A DNA stretch of 23,750 nt, taken from positions 1 through 23,750 of the forward strand of contig CAMPCR010000010.1 of NCBI GenBank assembly GCA_946646575.1, read 5' to 3'. The notes beneath the pieces were generated by a model, which saw only the letters and a list, made by a program, of their open reading frames with translations, did no database searches and was not told the DNA's origin. The DNA comes from UBA3222 sp002363035. GTDB lineage: Bacteria; Verrucomicrobiota; Verrucomicrobiia; Opitutales; UBA9783. Shown here piece after piece: positions 1 through 8,120 of this stretch. Within the stretch, counting starts at the first letter, position 1. Each line of letters begins with the position of its first letter. The translations under genes were made by a program, and so were the position numbers.

Positions 1-202
1 CGATTAAATCGACCTCATCCAGTGTCGTTTCGTGCGTCGTGCGGTAAAATTCCGCCAGCGCATTAAAAGCATGCGCGCTCTCGTCCGGTAATGAGGTTTC
101 ACCCTCGGCAGGAACAACCGCCCCTTCTCCGGTTACGGATGGCAGAGCATTCCCGAGCAACAAACGCGCCAGTTCCAGACACTGATGAGCAAAATTCCGC
201 AT
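1..202 (-). CDS. Unknown protein, N-terminal part only (runs off the left edge)
   Basis: An open frame of 67 codons begins with ATG at 202 and continues past the window edge. The visible protein starts MRNFAHQCLELARLLLGNAL and then becomes acidic and Ala/Glu-rich (for example FNALAEFYRTTHETTLDEVD). It looks soluble and partly helical, with no signal peptide or membrane segment. It lies 35 bases downstream of rpmE on the same strand, so it may be the last gene of a tRNA-Gly/rpmJ/rpmE transcript. No Shine-Dalgarno sequence precedes the ATG. I do not recognise the family, and too little is visible to assign a function. Confidence 0.5.
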   Translation of the reverse strand, partial: MRNFAHQCLELARLLLGNALPSVTGEGAVVPAEGETSLPDESAHAFNALAEFYRTTHETTLDEVDLI

Positions 203-237
203 GTGTCAAAAAATCGTTCGGACAACCGTAAAAAAAC

Positions 238-489
238 TTATTTTCGTGCGCCCCGACGGAATTTGTTTTGGAATTTTTCGACCCGACCGGTAACGGACGC
301 GGAATGCTTTTCGCCGGTGTACACCAAATGCGAATCCGACGTCACATCGCGTAACACCATGTGATACTCGACGCCGTCAATGCTCTCTTTCTCTTTCGAC
401 GTCAGCGTCGAATACGTCAAAAAACGCTTTCCCGTTGAAACGTCCGTAAAGCAAACGGGATGGTAATCGGGATGAATGTCTTTCTTCAT
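238..489 (-). CDS. rpmE: 50S ribosomal protein L31, type B
   Basis: This is an 83-residue L31 of the type B (zinc-free, C-minus) form. The start MKKDIHPDYHPVCF, the middle stretch FLTYSTLTSKEK, and the C-terminal HSASVTGRVEKFQNKFRRG are diagnostic of L31, a large-subunit protein at the intersubunit bridge. The CxxC pairs of the zinc-binding type A form are absent; only one Cys is seen. A GGAG lies about 10 bases upstream of the ATG. The gene lies 23 bases downstream of rpmJ, also a zinc-ligand-depleted form, and the two are probably cotranscribed. In many bacteria such paralogues are induced under zinc starvation. No Zur operator could be recognised here, so this may be the organism's only L31. 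Confidence 0.95.
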   Translation of the reverse strand: MKKDIHPDYHPVCFTDVSTGKRFLTYSTLTSKEKESIDGVEYHMVLRDVTSDSHLVYTGEKHSASVTGRVEKFQNKFRRGARK

Positions 490-512
490 AACCTCAACTC
501 CGAAAATTTCCC

Positions 513-641
513 CTAATACCCCTGTCGCGCTTTGTAACGCGGATTGGTTTTACAGATCACGTACACGCGACCTTTGCGGCGCACCACCTGACATTTGGCA
601 TTGCGCGTCTTTAACGATTTGAGCGAAGAAACAACTTTCAT
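513..641 (-). CDS. rpmJ: 50S ribosomal protein L36, zinc-ligand-depleted (type B) form
   Basis: A 42-residue ORF, from ATG at 641 to TAG at 513, is too short for most gene callers. It begins MKVVSSLKSLKTRNAKCQVV and continues with RRKGRVYVICKTNPRYKARQ, the L36 core that binds 23S rRNA. Aligned by eye to zinc-binding L36, Cys17 and Cys30 match two of the ligands. The first Cys is missing and the His ligand position is Tyr (PRYK instead of PRHK), so zinc binding is unlikely. It follows tRNA-Gly and precedes rpmE on the same strand. A purine-rich AAGGGAAAG lies upstream, somewhat far from the start. Confidence 0.93.
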   Translation of the reverse strand: MKVVSSLKSLKTRNAKCQVVRRKGRVYVICKTNPRYKARQGY

Positions 642-803
642 AACAATACCCGCTTTCCCTTAACAATCAACAAAACCGACTACCTCGATTGGAAGCCTTC
701 TCATGCCGTTCGTCAACCCGTTTTTGACCGAAATCGACAAAAAGAACCGCATTCTCACCGCTTTCATCCCAATCGTAAGTCCCGACAGCCGCCGATGCTC
801 CGC

Positions 804-877
804 TGGTGCAGGCGGACGGAATCGAACCGACAATACCAGCTTGGAAGGCTGGAGTTTTGCCATTAAACTACGCCTGC
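804..877 (-). tRNA. tRNA-Gly, anticodon TCC, CCA encoded
   Basis: On the minus strand the acceptor stem GCAGGCG (871-877) pairs exactly with CGCCTGC (808-814), followed by discriminator A (807) and a genomically encoded CCA (804-806). The D arm contains TAGTTTAATGGCAAAACT, the typical tRNA-Gly type. The anticodon stem-loop is CCAGCCTTCCAAGCTGG with anticodon TCC. The T arm contains GGTTCGATTCC. TCC reads GGA and GGG codons. The gene lies upstream of rpmJ in the same direction. Confidence 0.96.
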
Positions 878-1365
878 GGCTGATTTTATGTGAGAAGAAA
901 ACTGAAAAACGGTCAAGTTTTTTCGTGCATTTTCGTGAAAAACGGAAAAATTTTATTGTGAATGTTTCGGAAATATCCCTTCTGCTCCTTCGGAAACATT
1001 TTTAATACCATCATTATATCCGTGGACGTCCTTCGTATGACAAGACAATCAAAGGCAACCTGAAGGAACAAACGTACTCCGTTGTTCACTGTGAACCTTT
1101 TTATTAAAAGCACACGCACCCGATCGAGAGAAAAGCGCTTGCAAAACCCGACAACCTTCCCTTTCTTTAACCCCTCCGTTGAACCCAACATCTACGAGCG
1201 CGTAATCATCCGTAAAATACCGAAAACACACTCGCCCTCGACAGGGTCGGTCTTTTTTGTACCGAGCACATAAGAACGGACACCTCTTTACACTTACCTC
1301 CAATCTTTCAACAGAGGAATGTATTCGAACGTTTTTCAAAGAGCCGAAATCGCAATCCGAAAAAA
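878..1365. other. Intergenic stretch between accD and tRNA-Gly, no gene supported
   Basis: This 488-base AT-rich stretch lies downstream of accD and upstream of tRNA-Gly, both leftward. Short open frames exist on both strands (for example 1049-1339 on minus), but their products are Cys/Arg-rich and resemble no family. A spaced inverted repeat (AATGTTTC at 961-968, GAAACATT at 993-1000) and a CCCTCGACAGGG hairpin beside a T run (about 1238-1260) could end transcripts, but neither is a strong terminator. The tRNA promoter must lie here; I could not fix it. Confidence 0.6.
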
Positions 1366-2232
1366 CTAAGCCACCTCTCCGCTTTCTCTTTTATACATAA
1401 AGGCTTTCAGGAAAAAACTCAGTCGCGCTTTCAGTTCGAGGCGCGGGATAATTTGGTCGATGAGCCCGTGTTCCAGCAAAAACTCCGCCGTTTGAAAGCC
1501 CTTCGGAAGTTCCTGCTTCACGGTATCCTTAATGACGCGCGGACCGGCAAATCCGATCAACGCACCCGGTTCGGCAACAATCAAGTCGCCGAGCGACGCA
1601 AAACTCGCCATGACGCCCGCCATGGTCGGGTTCGTTAAAACGGAAATATACGGCAACTTCGCTTGTCTGAGACGTGCGACCGCGGCGGAAGTTTTCGCCA
1701 TCTGCATCAGACTGAGAATGCCTTCGTACATGCGTGCGCCGCCCGATGCGGACACAATCACGACGGGGCATTGTTCTTCGACGCCGCGCTCGATGCAACG
1801 CGTGATCTTTTCACCGACCACCGAGCCCATGCTGGCACCGAGAAAACGAAAATCCATGACGGCAAAGGAAACTTTCGTGCCGTCGATCGTCCCGAGACCG
1901 CTGACAACCGCATCCGTCAAACCCGTTTTCGCCTGGTTTTTCTCCAACTTGTGTGCGTACGTATCGAGTGCTTCGAATTTGAGCGGATCTACCGAACGCA
2001 ACGCGGTATCTTTTTCCTCGAAAGAGCCTTCATCCAGAAGCAGTTTGATGCGCTCCGGAGCCGACAACGGGAAATGATAACCGCTTTGCGGAACCACCAT
2101 CCAATGCTCCCGCAGGGTTTTGACGTAAATCATTTCGCCCGAAACGGGACACCGCGTCCAAAGATCCGCCGGAATATCCGTCTTTTTCTGGGTTGTTACG
2201 GTCGAGTATTTGGGTTTCGAAAACCAAACCAT
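1366..2232 (-). CDS. accD: Acetyl-CoA carboxylase carboxyltransferase subunit beta
   Basis: AccD is the beta subunit of the carboxyltransferase that moves CO2 from carboxybiotin to acetyl-CoA, giving malonyl-CoA, the first committed step of fatty acid synthesis. It works with AccA, which is not in this window. At 288 residues it is of normal length. Hallmarks are FRFLGASMGSVVGEKITR (about 128-145), SASGGARMYEGILSLMQMAK (about 160-179), PTMAGVMASFASLGD and ALIGFAGPRVIKDT. The N-terminal zinc ribbon is degenerate: of the four ligand positions only Cys28 remains, and positions 31, 47 and 50 are Ser, Val and Ser. The start is ATG at 2232, with a weak AAGG about 13 bases upstream. It lies 15 bases after comF and is surely cotranscribed with it. 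Confidence 0.97.
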   Translation of the reverse strand: MVWFSKPKYSTVTTQKKTDIPADLWTRCPVSGEMIYVKTLREHWMVVPQSGYHFPLSAPERIKLLLDEGSFEEKDTALRSVDPLKFEALDTYAHKLEKNQAKTGLTDAVVSGLGTIDGTKVSFAVMDFRFLGASMGSVVGEKITRCIERGVEEQCPVVIVSASGGARMYEGILSLMQMAKTSAAVARLRQAKLPYISVLTNPTMAGVMASFASLGDLIVAEPGALIGFAGPRVIKDTVKQELPKGFQTAEFLLEHGLIDQIIPRLELKARLSFFLKAFMYKRESGEVA

Positions 2233-2247
2233 CGTTCTTAATATACC

Positions 2248-3045
2248 TTATCCGTGCGCCAGCGTGAACACCCGCACGACGGTTGCACCGTTCTCTTTCA
2301 AAACCCGCGCGCATTCGTTGAGCGTCGAGCCCGTCGTAAAAACGTCATCCGTCAGCACGTACATCGCCTGCGGGTCGAGCTTTGCAAAACGACGCAGGCA
2401 AAACGCACCTTTTACATTTTCCTGTCTTTGGGCCTTCGTCAAGCTCGTTTGCGACGGCGTATGCCGTTTGCGCCGCAACAGCCGTTGCACGCGTCCGCCG
2501 ACGTACTTTGCCAACGCGTTCGCGATAAGGTCGCTTTGGTTATAACCGCGTTTCCATTTGCGGAAAAAATGCAACGGAACGGGAACGAACACAGCGTCCT
2601 TTAAATCCTCCAAGCGTACTTTTTCGTGATCAAAAAGACGCTGCAAATCTCCGCGCAGGTAAGTTCCGTTATGGTATTTCAAAGTATGTATGAATGCACG
2701 TCCGACATCGGTAAAGGCAAACAGCGAAATTCCACCGTCGAAAAACGGTTGCAATTCCGTACAATTGAAGCAACGGACGGTTTCGGTAACAGCGATTTGC
2801 GGTTCGGAAGCAACCTTTTTATCGTGAAAATGCTCTGTTTTGTTACCGTCTTTGCCGCTTTCGCCCCACACCGCTTCCGTCATCAGTGCACGCCCGCAAC
2901 AACGGCAACAAACGCCGCGGTTAAAGATAATTTTTTCAAAGCATTCGTCACAGATGAAACCTTTTTGTCGGGAGCAAAGCGGCTTTTTGCAGTAAAAGCA
3001 GTCGCGCGGGAAGATAAAATCCAAGAAAATGTCGAAGAACGACAT
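2248..3045 (-). CDS. comF: ComF family protein (phosphoribosyltransferase-like)
   Basis: This is a 265-residue member of the ComF/GntX family, which joins an N-terminal zinc-finger region to a type I phosphoribosyltransferase fold. Members are linked to DNA uptake in competent bacteria, but the biochemical reaction is not settled. The N-terminus MSFFDIFLDFIFPRDCFYC leads into Cys pairs at about 16/19 and 32/35, followed by a CCRCC cluster. The PRPP-binding motif VLTDDVFTTGSTL is at about 230-242. FVPVPLHFFRKWKRGYNQS is also typical. The frame is open up to 3162, but ATG at 3045 is preferred because it gives the family's usual start and has GGGAG 10 bases upstream. A comEC gene elsewhere in the window gives a second competence-type gene. 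Confidence 0.93.
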   Translation of the reverse strand: MSFFDIFLDFIFPRDCFYCKKPLCSRQKGFICDECFEKIIFNRGVCCRCCGRALMTEAVWGESGKDGNKTEHFHDKKVASEPQIAVTETVRCFNCTELQPFFDGGISLFAFTDVGRAFIHTLKYHNGTYLRGDLQRLFDHEKVRLEDLKDAVFVPVPLHFFRKWKRGYNQSDLIANALAKYVGGRVQRLLRRKRHTPSQTSLTKAQRQENVKGAFCLRRFAKLDPQAMYVLTDDVFTTGSTLNECARVLKENGATVVRVFTLAHG

Positions 3046-3816
3046 AAGCGCAAAGCTCCCTGATTTTCCAAATCCGAAAGCCGACGCGCAAGGTTTTTTG
3101 ACGATATGCGACGGATGGGAGGCGATTTTCACGCCCCAATGTGCTTCATATGTTATGAACAAGCGACGTTTGCGGCACTTTTTGTGAGGACAAAGGCGGT
3201 TTCTATCTACATTAGAAGGATGTTTCCAAATACGAAGGCATGCTTCCGTACTTTATACTCATGATTTTTGCGGAAACGTACCTGCAATCCAAAAAATCAA
3301 AGTATGCGGAGCACATCGGTGACGGAGTACGCTCGAAAATACACCGTCTGCGAGAAATATTGCCAATTTTCGAGTTTCGTTCACAATTACCATCTTTTTA
3401 TGTTTAGTCTTTTATGATATCTTTTATTCATCCATTTTGCAAGCTCAAATGATAGAAATACATAACGAACGGAATAACCCCAAAAACCCGTTGGGAGACA
3501 AAAACATACGGGATTCTTTCATCCGTGTGATTCGTTTGCACATAACATACATGATGTGCGTCGATACTCTTCCGTCTGCACTTTTATCGACAGAAAAACC
3601 GCGATCTCGAAAAATCGGAGTACATACGGTATAACCGACAACAATCCGAAAAGCCCGCAACTACAGAGATGCGTTACCCGTAAAAGACACCGCATGCTCC
3701 CGAAAACAGCTCGAGGTTGTCGTCTTTTTTTAAAAAAATCGTGCACGCCGTATCTTTCTCTTGTTTATTTTTCTCGCTGTCTCAACTTCGGAGCACATCG
3801 GCATCATCTTTAACCT
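3046..3816. other. AT-rich intergenic region, no gene supported
   Basis: About 770 bases lie between comF and the ExoD-family gene, both leftward. The first 117 bases are only an upstream extension of the comF frame without a ribosome site. Small open frames on both strands overlap each other and lack recognisable protein features. A perfect T7A7 palindrome lies at 3725-3738, close downstream of the ExoD-like gene. The comF-accD promoter must be here, but no convincing -35/-10 pair was found. The region may contain gene remnants too decayed to recognise. Confidence 0.55.
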
Positions 3817-4437
3817 CTACGACATCAGATGTACCGCCCGTAAAAGACGTTGCAGGCTTTCGAGACCGAAGGTTGCGACCCAAAACGCCGCCGTTGCATA
3901 AAGCGCAATCAAAACCGCCGAGCATACCTGTGCCGCCAGCAACACCAAGCCGTCGTTTTCGAGCAGGCCGAGCCCGAACCACAAAATAACGCCGGCGGGT
4001 ATTGTATTGGTCAGCGGGATGGGTAATGCCATGATGAAGGCAAGCAGGACGATGTTCACACCGACCCAGCGGTAATTCAATATCCGACACAGTTTTGCGG
4101 CGCGATTCGGATGCACGACTTTTTCGAAAATCACGACGTATTTGAGGATGGCGGAGACCATTTTTGCGGGTAATTTAAAACGTTTATCGAGCCACTTTTT
4201 CGGGAGTTGAAGTTGCCGCTTGCCACGGATGAATAAAAAACCAATCCACATCAACACAATTCCGAACGGCGTACTGTAACCGGCGGCGGGAACCGGCAAC
4301 GCGCTCGGGAACGCAAGCAGAATAATAAAAATACCCAAACTTTGTTCTTTCAGGCGGTCGTTGAGCTTCGAAAGCGTGGCGGACAATTCGCCTTTTTCGT
4401 TGCACAAGCCGCGAATGTGTTCCGAAAGCGTTTTCAC
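3817..4437 (-). CDS. ExoD-family membrane protein
   Basis: This protein of about 206 residues belongs to the ExoD family (PF06055), integral membrane proteins named for a role in exopolysaccharide production and alkaline tolerance in rhizobia; the molecular function is unclear. The family signature is visible twice: PSALPVPAAGYSTPFG following hydrophobic GIFIILLAF, and the second-half repeat ALPIPLTNTIPAGVILWFGL. Several further hydrophobic segments follow, ending in LVLLAAQVCSAVLIALYATA. The start is uncertain. The frame is open to a TTG at 4473. GTG at 4437 (beginning VKTLSEHIRGL) fits the family's N-terminus better, but neither has a ribosome site. It stands alone, divergent from rpsO. Confidence 0.85.
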   Translation of the reverse strand: MKTLSEHIRGLCNEKGELSATLSKLNDRLKEQSLGIFIILLAFPSALPVPAAGYSTPFGIVLMWIGFLFIRGKRQLQLPKKWLDKRFKLPAKMVSAILKYVVIFEKVVHPNRAAKLCRILNYRWVGVNIVLLAFIMALPIPLTNTIPAGVILWFGLGLLENDGLVLLAAQVCSAVLIALYATAAFWVATFGLESLQRLLRAVHLMS

Positions 4438-4867
4438 ATGTTTCAATGTGGGAACAATTTTCAACGGGCGCAAGGTCGTATATGCGCAAAGGCAGGCGGT
4501 TGCATTTTATATCAGGGAAATACATTCTGAATACGACGAAGAGTTCCCTGCGGAAGGATGTTCCGCCTTCGTACTGCAACCGTTTTTTAAAAAACCGTGT
4601 TCAAAACCAACCTTTCCCGTCCGTTATTAATGTGCTTCGAAATGCCGTTTGCAGACAAATTCGCGCAATGCTCTTCTTCTCTTTTATAACCTTCACAACT
4701 TTTCGTTTCCGTTTTTTAAAGTCCTCAAAGGACATACCGACGAGCGAAACGATACCGAACACGGGCGGTTTGTACCCGAAACGCGCCGTTAAGAAAAAAA
4801 CGTTCAAATTTTTCTTGAAACACGGAACAAATCCTTTTAGTTTCGGAGGCGTAGCGTAAGGCAAAAT
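4438..4867. other. Divergent intergenic region upstream of ExoD-like gene and rpsO
   Basis: About 400 bases separate two divergent genes. A rightward open frame (4446-4859) covers most of it but looks like chance: its product is rich in Phe/Lys/Arg without domain character. A T6A6 palindrome (GTTTTTTAAAAAAC) lies at 4582-4595. The rpsO promoter candidate lies at the right end. Confidence 0.5.
4815..4843 (+). promoter_or_regulatory. Candidate promoter for rpsO-pnp
   Basis: TTGAAA (4815-4820) and TAGTTT (4838-4843) are separated by 17 bases and lie just before rpsO. The -10 is weak, and the predicted transcript would have a leader of less than 20 bases. This is a plausible but unproven site. 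Confidence 0.35.
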
Positions 4868-5137
4868 ATGGTCATGACCGTTGAGGAAAAGCAGGAAATC
4901 GTGAAGACATACCGCAGGAAAGAAGGCGACACCGGGTCTTCGGAGGTGCAGGTTGCGTTGTTGACGCATCGGATTGCGTATTTGACGGAGCATTTAAAGG
5001 TACATCGCAAGGATTTTCATTCGCGTCGCGGTTTGACGGCGTTGTCCAATCAACGCCGCAAGTTATTGGAATATTTGAAGCGAACCGATTTAGAACGCCA
5101 TAAAAGGGTTATTCAACAGCTGGGATTGCGTCATTAA
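4868..5137 (+). CDS. rpsO: 30S ribosomal protein S15
   Basis: At 89 residues this is exactly the usual S15 length. S15 binds 16S rRNA early in small-subunit assembly. Diagnostic blocks are RRKEGDTGSSEVQVALLTHR, HLKVHRKDFHSRRGL and RRKLLEYLKR. Start ATG at 4868 has AAGG six bases upstream; a second in-frame ATG lies two codons later. The gene is followed after 15 bases by pnp, the widespread rpsO-pnp pair. No clear RNase III-type hairpin fits in the short gap. Confidence 0.97.
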   Translation: MVMTVEEKQEIVKTYRRKEGDTGSSEVQVALLTHRIAYLTEHLKVHRKDFHSRRGLTALSNQRRKLLEYLKRTDLERHKRVIQQLGLRH

Positions 5138-5152
5138 TCCGAAGGAGCGGCG

Positions 5153-7279
5153 ATGTTGAAGCAGAAGTATGGCGTTGAGGTCAACGGCATGGGTATGTCG
5201 TTCGAGAGCGGAACACTGGCGCAACGGGCAAACGGTGCCGTAACGGTGCGTTGCGGCGAAACCGTTGTGTTCGTGAGTGCCGTGATGGCGCGCGAAGTTT
5301 CGCCCGATCAGGATTTTTTCCCGCTCACGGTCGATTATCGTGAGAAATTCTCCGCCGCGGGACGTTTTCCGGGCGGCTACGTGAAGCGCGAAGGCAAACC
5401 GAGCGAAAAGGAAATTTTAACCTCACGTCTGTGCGATCGACCGTTGCGACCGCTGTTTCCGAGCGACTTCCTCAACGAAGTTCAAATCATCGGTTTGTTG
5501 CTGTCGACGGATCAGAAAAACGAACCAGATGTCTTGATGGTGAACGGAGCTTCGGCGGCGTTGCTGTGCTCCGATATTCCCTGGAACGGACCGATCGGTT
5601 GCGTACGCATCGGGCAGATCAACGGTCAATTTATCGTCAATCCGACCAACGATCAGCAATTTGAATCGGATTTGGATCTTATCTACGTCGGCAATCGCAA
5701 TGACGCGCTGATGATTGAAGGGTGCGCCGACCAATTACCCGAGGAACGTTTCATCGAAGCGTTGCGCTTTGCCCAAAACGCCATTCAGCCGATTTTGGAT
5801 GCGCAAGAGGAGTTGGCGAAAAACTTTAACCGTCAAAAGCGCTCCTATGTTCCGCATGCGGCAACGGCGGAGCTATCCGAATGGTGCGAAGCGAATTTTG
5901 CCGAAAAATTACGTTCGGCGTGGTTCAATCCCTGTCGTCAGACGGCGGATGAAGCGGTTTGGTCGGTAAAGAAGGAGGCGGCAGCGTGTGCGGTCGCGGA
6001 ACGAAAATTTGAAACCGAAGCGGATGCCGCGAGTGCTTTGAACGTGGCGTTCGAAGCGCTCATGGAGAAATTGTGCCGCAATGCGGTCTTGGAGCGCGGC
6101 GAGCGTTTGGACGGACGCGGCATGGAGGAAATTCGTCCGTTGGGTTGCGCCGTCGACGTGTTGCCGAAAACGGTGCACGGTTCGGCGTTGTTCGATCGCG
6201 GACAAACGCAAGCACTCGTCAGCGTCACGCTGGGAGCCGGGAGCGATGCACAAAACCTGGATGCGCTCACGGGCGGTGCGCAGTCGAAATCCTTTATTTT
6301 GCATTACAACTTCCCGCCTTATACGGTCGGCGAGACGGGGCGCTTCGGTTTTGTCGGTCGGCGCGAAGTCGGTCACGGTGCGTTGGCGGAACGTTCGCTG
6401 TTGCCGGTCATTCCGTCCGAGGCGGAGTTTCCGTATGCCGTTCGCGTGGTGTCGGACATTATGAGCTCCAATGGTTCCACCTCAATGGCATCCGTTTGCG
6501 GCGGAACGTTGGCGCTGATGGATGCTGGTGTACCGATTTCGGCACCTGTTTCGGGTATTTCGATCGGATTGGTCACGGAATACGATGCGGCGCATAAGAT
6601 AAAGAAGCATCAACTTTTAACGGATATCATCGGCGATGAAGATCATTTCGGCGACATGGACTTTAAAATCTGCGGAACCGCCAAAGGCATTACGGGCTTC
6701 CAACTGGATTTAAAGATCGACGGTCTGCCGTTGGATATCATGGCGGAAGCGGTGCGCCAAAATTCCCGTGCGCGCGCCAAAATTTTGGAGAAGATGCTGT
6801 CCGCACTCGAAAAACCGCGCGCCGACATCAGTCCGTTTGCGCCACAGGTGACAACCGTTACGATTAACCCCGAAAAGATCGGCACTTTGATCGGTCCGGG
6901 CGGCAAGAACATCAAGCAATTAACCGAAACCAACGATTGCCAGATTGACATCGCCGAAGATCGTTCCGGGAAAGTTACGGTTTACGCACGCAACAAAGCG
7001 AGCCTGCAACGCGTCGTTGATCAGATTTTGGCGTTGGATCGAAAGATCGAAGTCGGTAAGGTTTATCAGGCGATCGTCAAATCCATTAAAGACTTCGGCG
7101 TGTTCGTCGAATGCCTGCCGGGACAGGAAGGCATGGTACACGTTTCCGAGCTGTCCGATTGCCGCGTGAACCACCCGAGCGACGTGTGTTCCGTCGGCGA
7201 TACCATGGTCGTCATGTGCATCGATGTCGATCCGAAAGGGCGCGTAAGACTGAGTCGTAAGGCAGCGATGCAAAAGTAG
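5153..7279 (+). CDS. pnp: Polyribonucleotide nucleotidyltransferase (PNPase)
   Basis: PNPase is a homotrimeric phosphorolytic 3'-to-5' exoribonuclease that degrades mRNA and can add 3' tails. The 708-residue length is normal. Domain order: first RNase PH-like domain (VDYREKFSAAGRFPGGYVKR near residue 60), helical linker, second and catalytic RNase PH domain (LDGRGMEEIRPL, then GDEDHFGDMDFK at about 495-506 with the metal and catalytic Asp residues), KH domain (about 565-625, IGTLIGPGGKNIKQL) and S1 domain (about 632-705, KDFGVFVECLPGQEGMVHVSE). A good ribosome site, AAGGAG, precedes ATG at 5153. It is the second gene of the rpsO-pnp operon. No key residue appears missing. Confidence 0.98.
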   Translation: MLKQKYGVEVNGMGMSFESGTLAQRANGAVTVRCGETVVFVSAVMAREVSPDQDFFPLTVDYREKFSAAGRFPGGYVKREGKPSEKEILTSRLCDRPLRPLFPSDFLNEVQIIGLLLSTDQKNEPDVLMVNGASAALLCSDIPWNGPIGCVRIGQINGQFIVNPTNDQQFESDLDLIYVGNRNDALMIEGCADQLPEERFIEALRFAQNAIQPILDAQEELAKNFNRQKRSYVPHAATAELSEWCEANFAEKLRSAWFNPCRQTADEAVWSVKKEAAACAVAERKFETEADAASALNVAFEALMEKLCRNAVLERGERLDGRGMEEIRPLGCAVDVLPKTVHGSALFDRGQTQALVSVTLGAGSDAQNLDALTGGAQSKSFILHYNFPPYTVGETGRFGFVGRREVGHGALAERSLLPVIPSEAEFPYAVRVVSDIMSSNGSTSMASVCGGTLALMDAGVPISAPVSGISIGLVTEYDAAHKIKKHQLLTDIIGDEDHFGDMDFKICGTAKGITGFQLDLKIDGLPLDIMAEAVRQNSRARAKILEKMLSALEKPRADISPFAPQVTTVTINPEKIGTLIGPGGKNIKQLTETNDCQIDIAEDRSGKVTVYARNKASLQRVVDQILALDRKIEVGKVYQAIVKSIKDFGVFVECLPGQEGMVHVSELSDCRVNHPSDVCSVGDTMVVMCIDVDPKGRVRLSRKAAMQK

Positions 7280-7420
7280 GGAAAGTGTAGTTTTGTTTGG
7301 GAAAACGACGGTTGTTGCGGTGTTTTTTGAATGAGGTTTTTTGTTTCTCAACACCAGGGGAGGTGTTCGGTTCTGCGATTTGGGAAATGGGATCTTTGTG
7401 TGTCAGATGAATAGACAAAT

Positions 7421-7873
7421 ATGTTGTATATCGGCGCGGATCATGGCGGTTTTAGGTTAAAAGAAGCTTTGTTGCCTTGGCTAAAGGAACAAGCGATTTC
7501 GTTTTATGATGAAGGAACTTACTCGCCAGTGTCCTGTGATTATCCGTTGTTTTCCGAACGTGTAGCACGCGCTGTTCAAGCCAACAAGAAACATCGTGGT
7601 TTTCTGATATGTAGTTCGGGTGTTGGTATGGGGATTATGGCAAATAAATTCAAAGGTATTTATGCTGCTTGCCTTACGACAGAAGAAGATGTCCGAAAAG
7701 CACGGCAACACAATGCAATTAATGTTCTGTGCGTGTCGGGATCTATACCAACCGAATGTGCACAACGGATGGTACATGTGCTTTTAACGACAGAAGTAAG
7801 CATGGAGGAACGTCACGTTCGTCGTCGTCAACAGATTTTGGCTTTGGAAGGTAAAATGATTCGCGATACTTAA
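7421..7873 (+). CDS. rpiB: Ribose-5-phosphate isomerase B (RpiB/LacAB family)
   Basis: RpiB interconverts ribose 5-phosphate and ribulose 5-phosphate in the non-oxidative pentose phosphate pathway. The 150-residue length is typical. Family marks are YIGADHGG at 3-10 (conserved Asp-His), LICSSGVGMGIMANKFKGI with the catalytic-type Cys64, and ARQHNAINVL with His97. The usual CGTG is CSSG here, a mild variation. The ATG at 7421 has no good ribosome site; a hairpin AACACC-AGGGGA-GGTGTT lies at 7350-7367 in the 141-base gap after pnp. By eye the gene is more AT-rich in codon choice than pnp, raising the possibility of separate origin. It is probably transcribed on its own. Confidence 0.93.
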   Translation: MLYIGADHGGFRLKEALLPWLKEQAISFYDEGTYSPVSCDYPLFSERVARAVQANKKHRGFLICSSGVGMGIMANKFKGIYAACLTTEEDVRKARQHNAINVLCVSGSIPTECAQRMVHVLLTTEVSMEERHVRRRQQILALEGKMIRDT

Positions 7874-8092
7874 AAACAATGATATGCCAATTCATAGCAA
7901 TGGATTACTGCGGGACATAATGTACAGATGTAGGATGCGTTGAAATCATGTCCGATTCTTGTATTTATTTCGGATGGACGTGGCGACTGTTTTTATAAAT
8001 ATTCCTGTTTCATTTCTTTTTTTTTACTGAGTGTTTAAAAATTTTTTTCAAATGGCATGGTGAAATTCAAACTTCCGATTTTGTCTTCTTAA

Positions 8093-8120
8093 TTGCCATT
8101 TTTCCCGCCTCCCTTATAAT
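8093..8120 (+). promoter_or_regulatory. Strong sigma70-type promoter overlapping the antiporter start
   Basis: TTGCCA (8093-8098), a 16-base spacer, and a perfect TATAAT (8115-8120). The last two bases of the -10 are the A and T of the first possible ATG at 8119-8121. Transcription should therefore start near 8127, downstream of that ATG, which points to the next in-frame ATG at 8131 as the true start and to a nearly leaderless mRNA. Confidence 0.6.

Noticed and set aside
961..1000. Inverted repeat AATGTTTC…GAAACATT as a terminator
   Set aside because: Eight-base AT-rich stem with a 24-base loop is too weak to call.
913..1339. Two overlapping leftward open frames of 92 and 96 codons between tRNA-Gly and accD
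   Set aside because: Products are Cys/Arg-rich without domain character, they overlap each other in different frames, and no ribosome sites were seen.
4446..4859. Rightward 137-codon frame ending just before rpsO
   Set aside because: It covers the ExoD-like start region on the other strand, has no ribosome site, and its product has no family-like features.
7350..7367. Hairpin AACACC-AGGGGA-GGTGTT between pnp and rpiB as terminator or riboregulator
   Set aside because: No T run follows on either strand. The SD-like loop is interesting but lies over 50 bases from the rpiB start.
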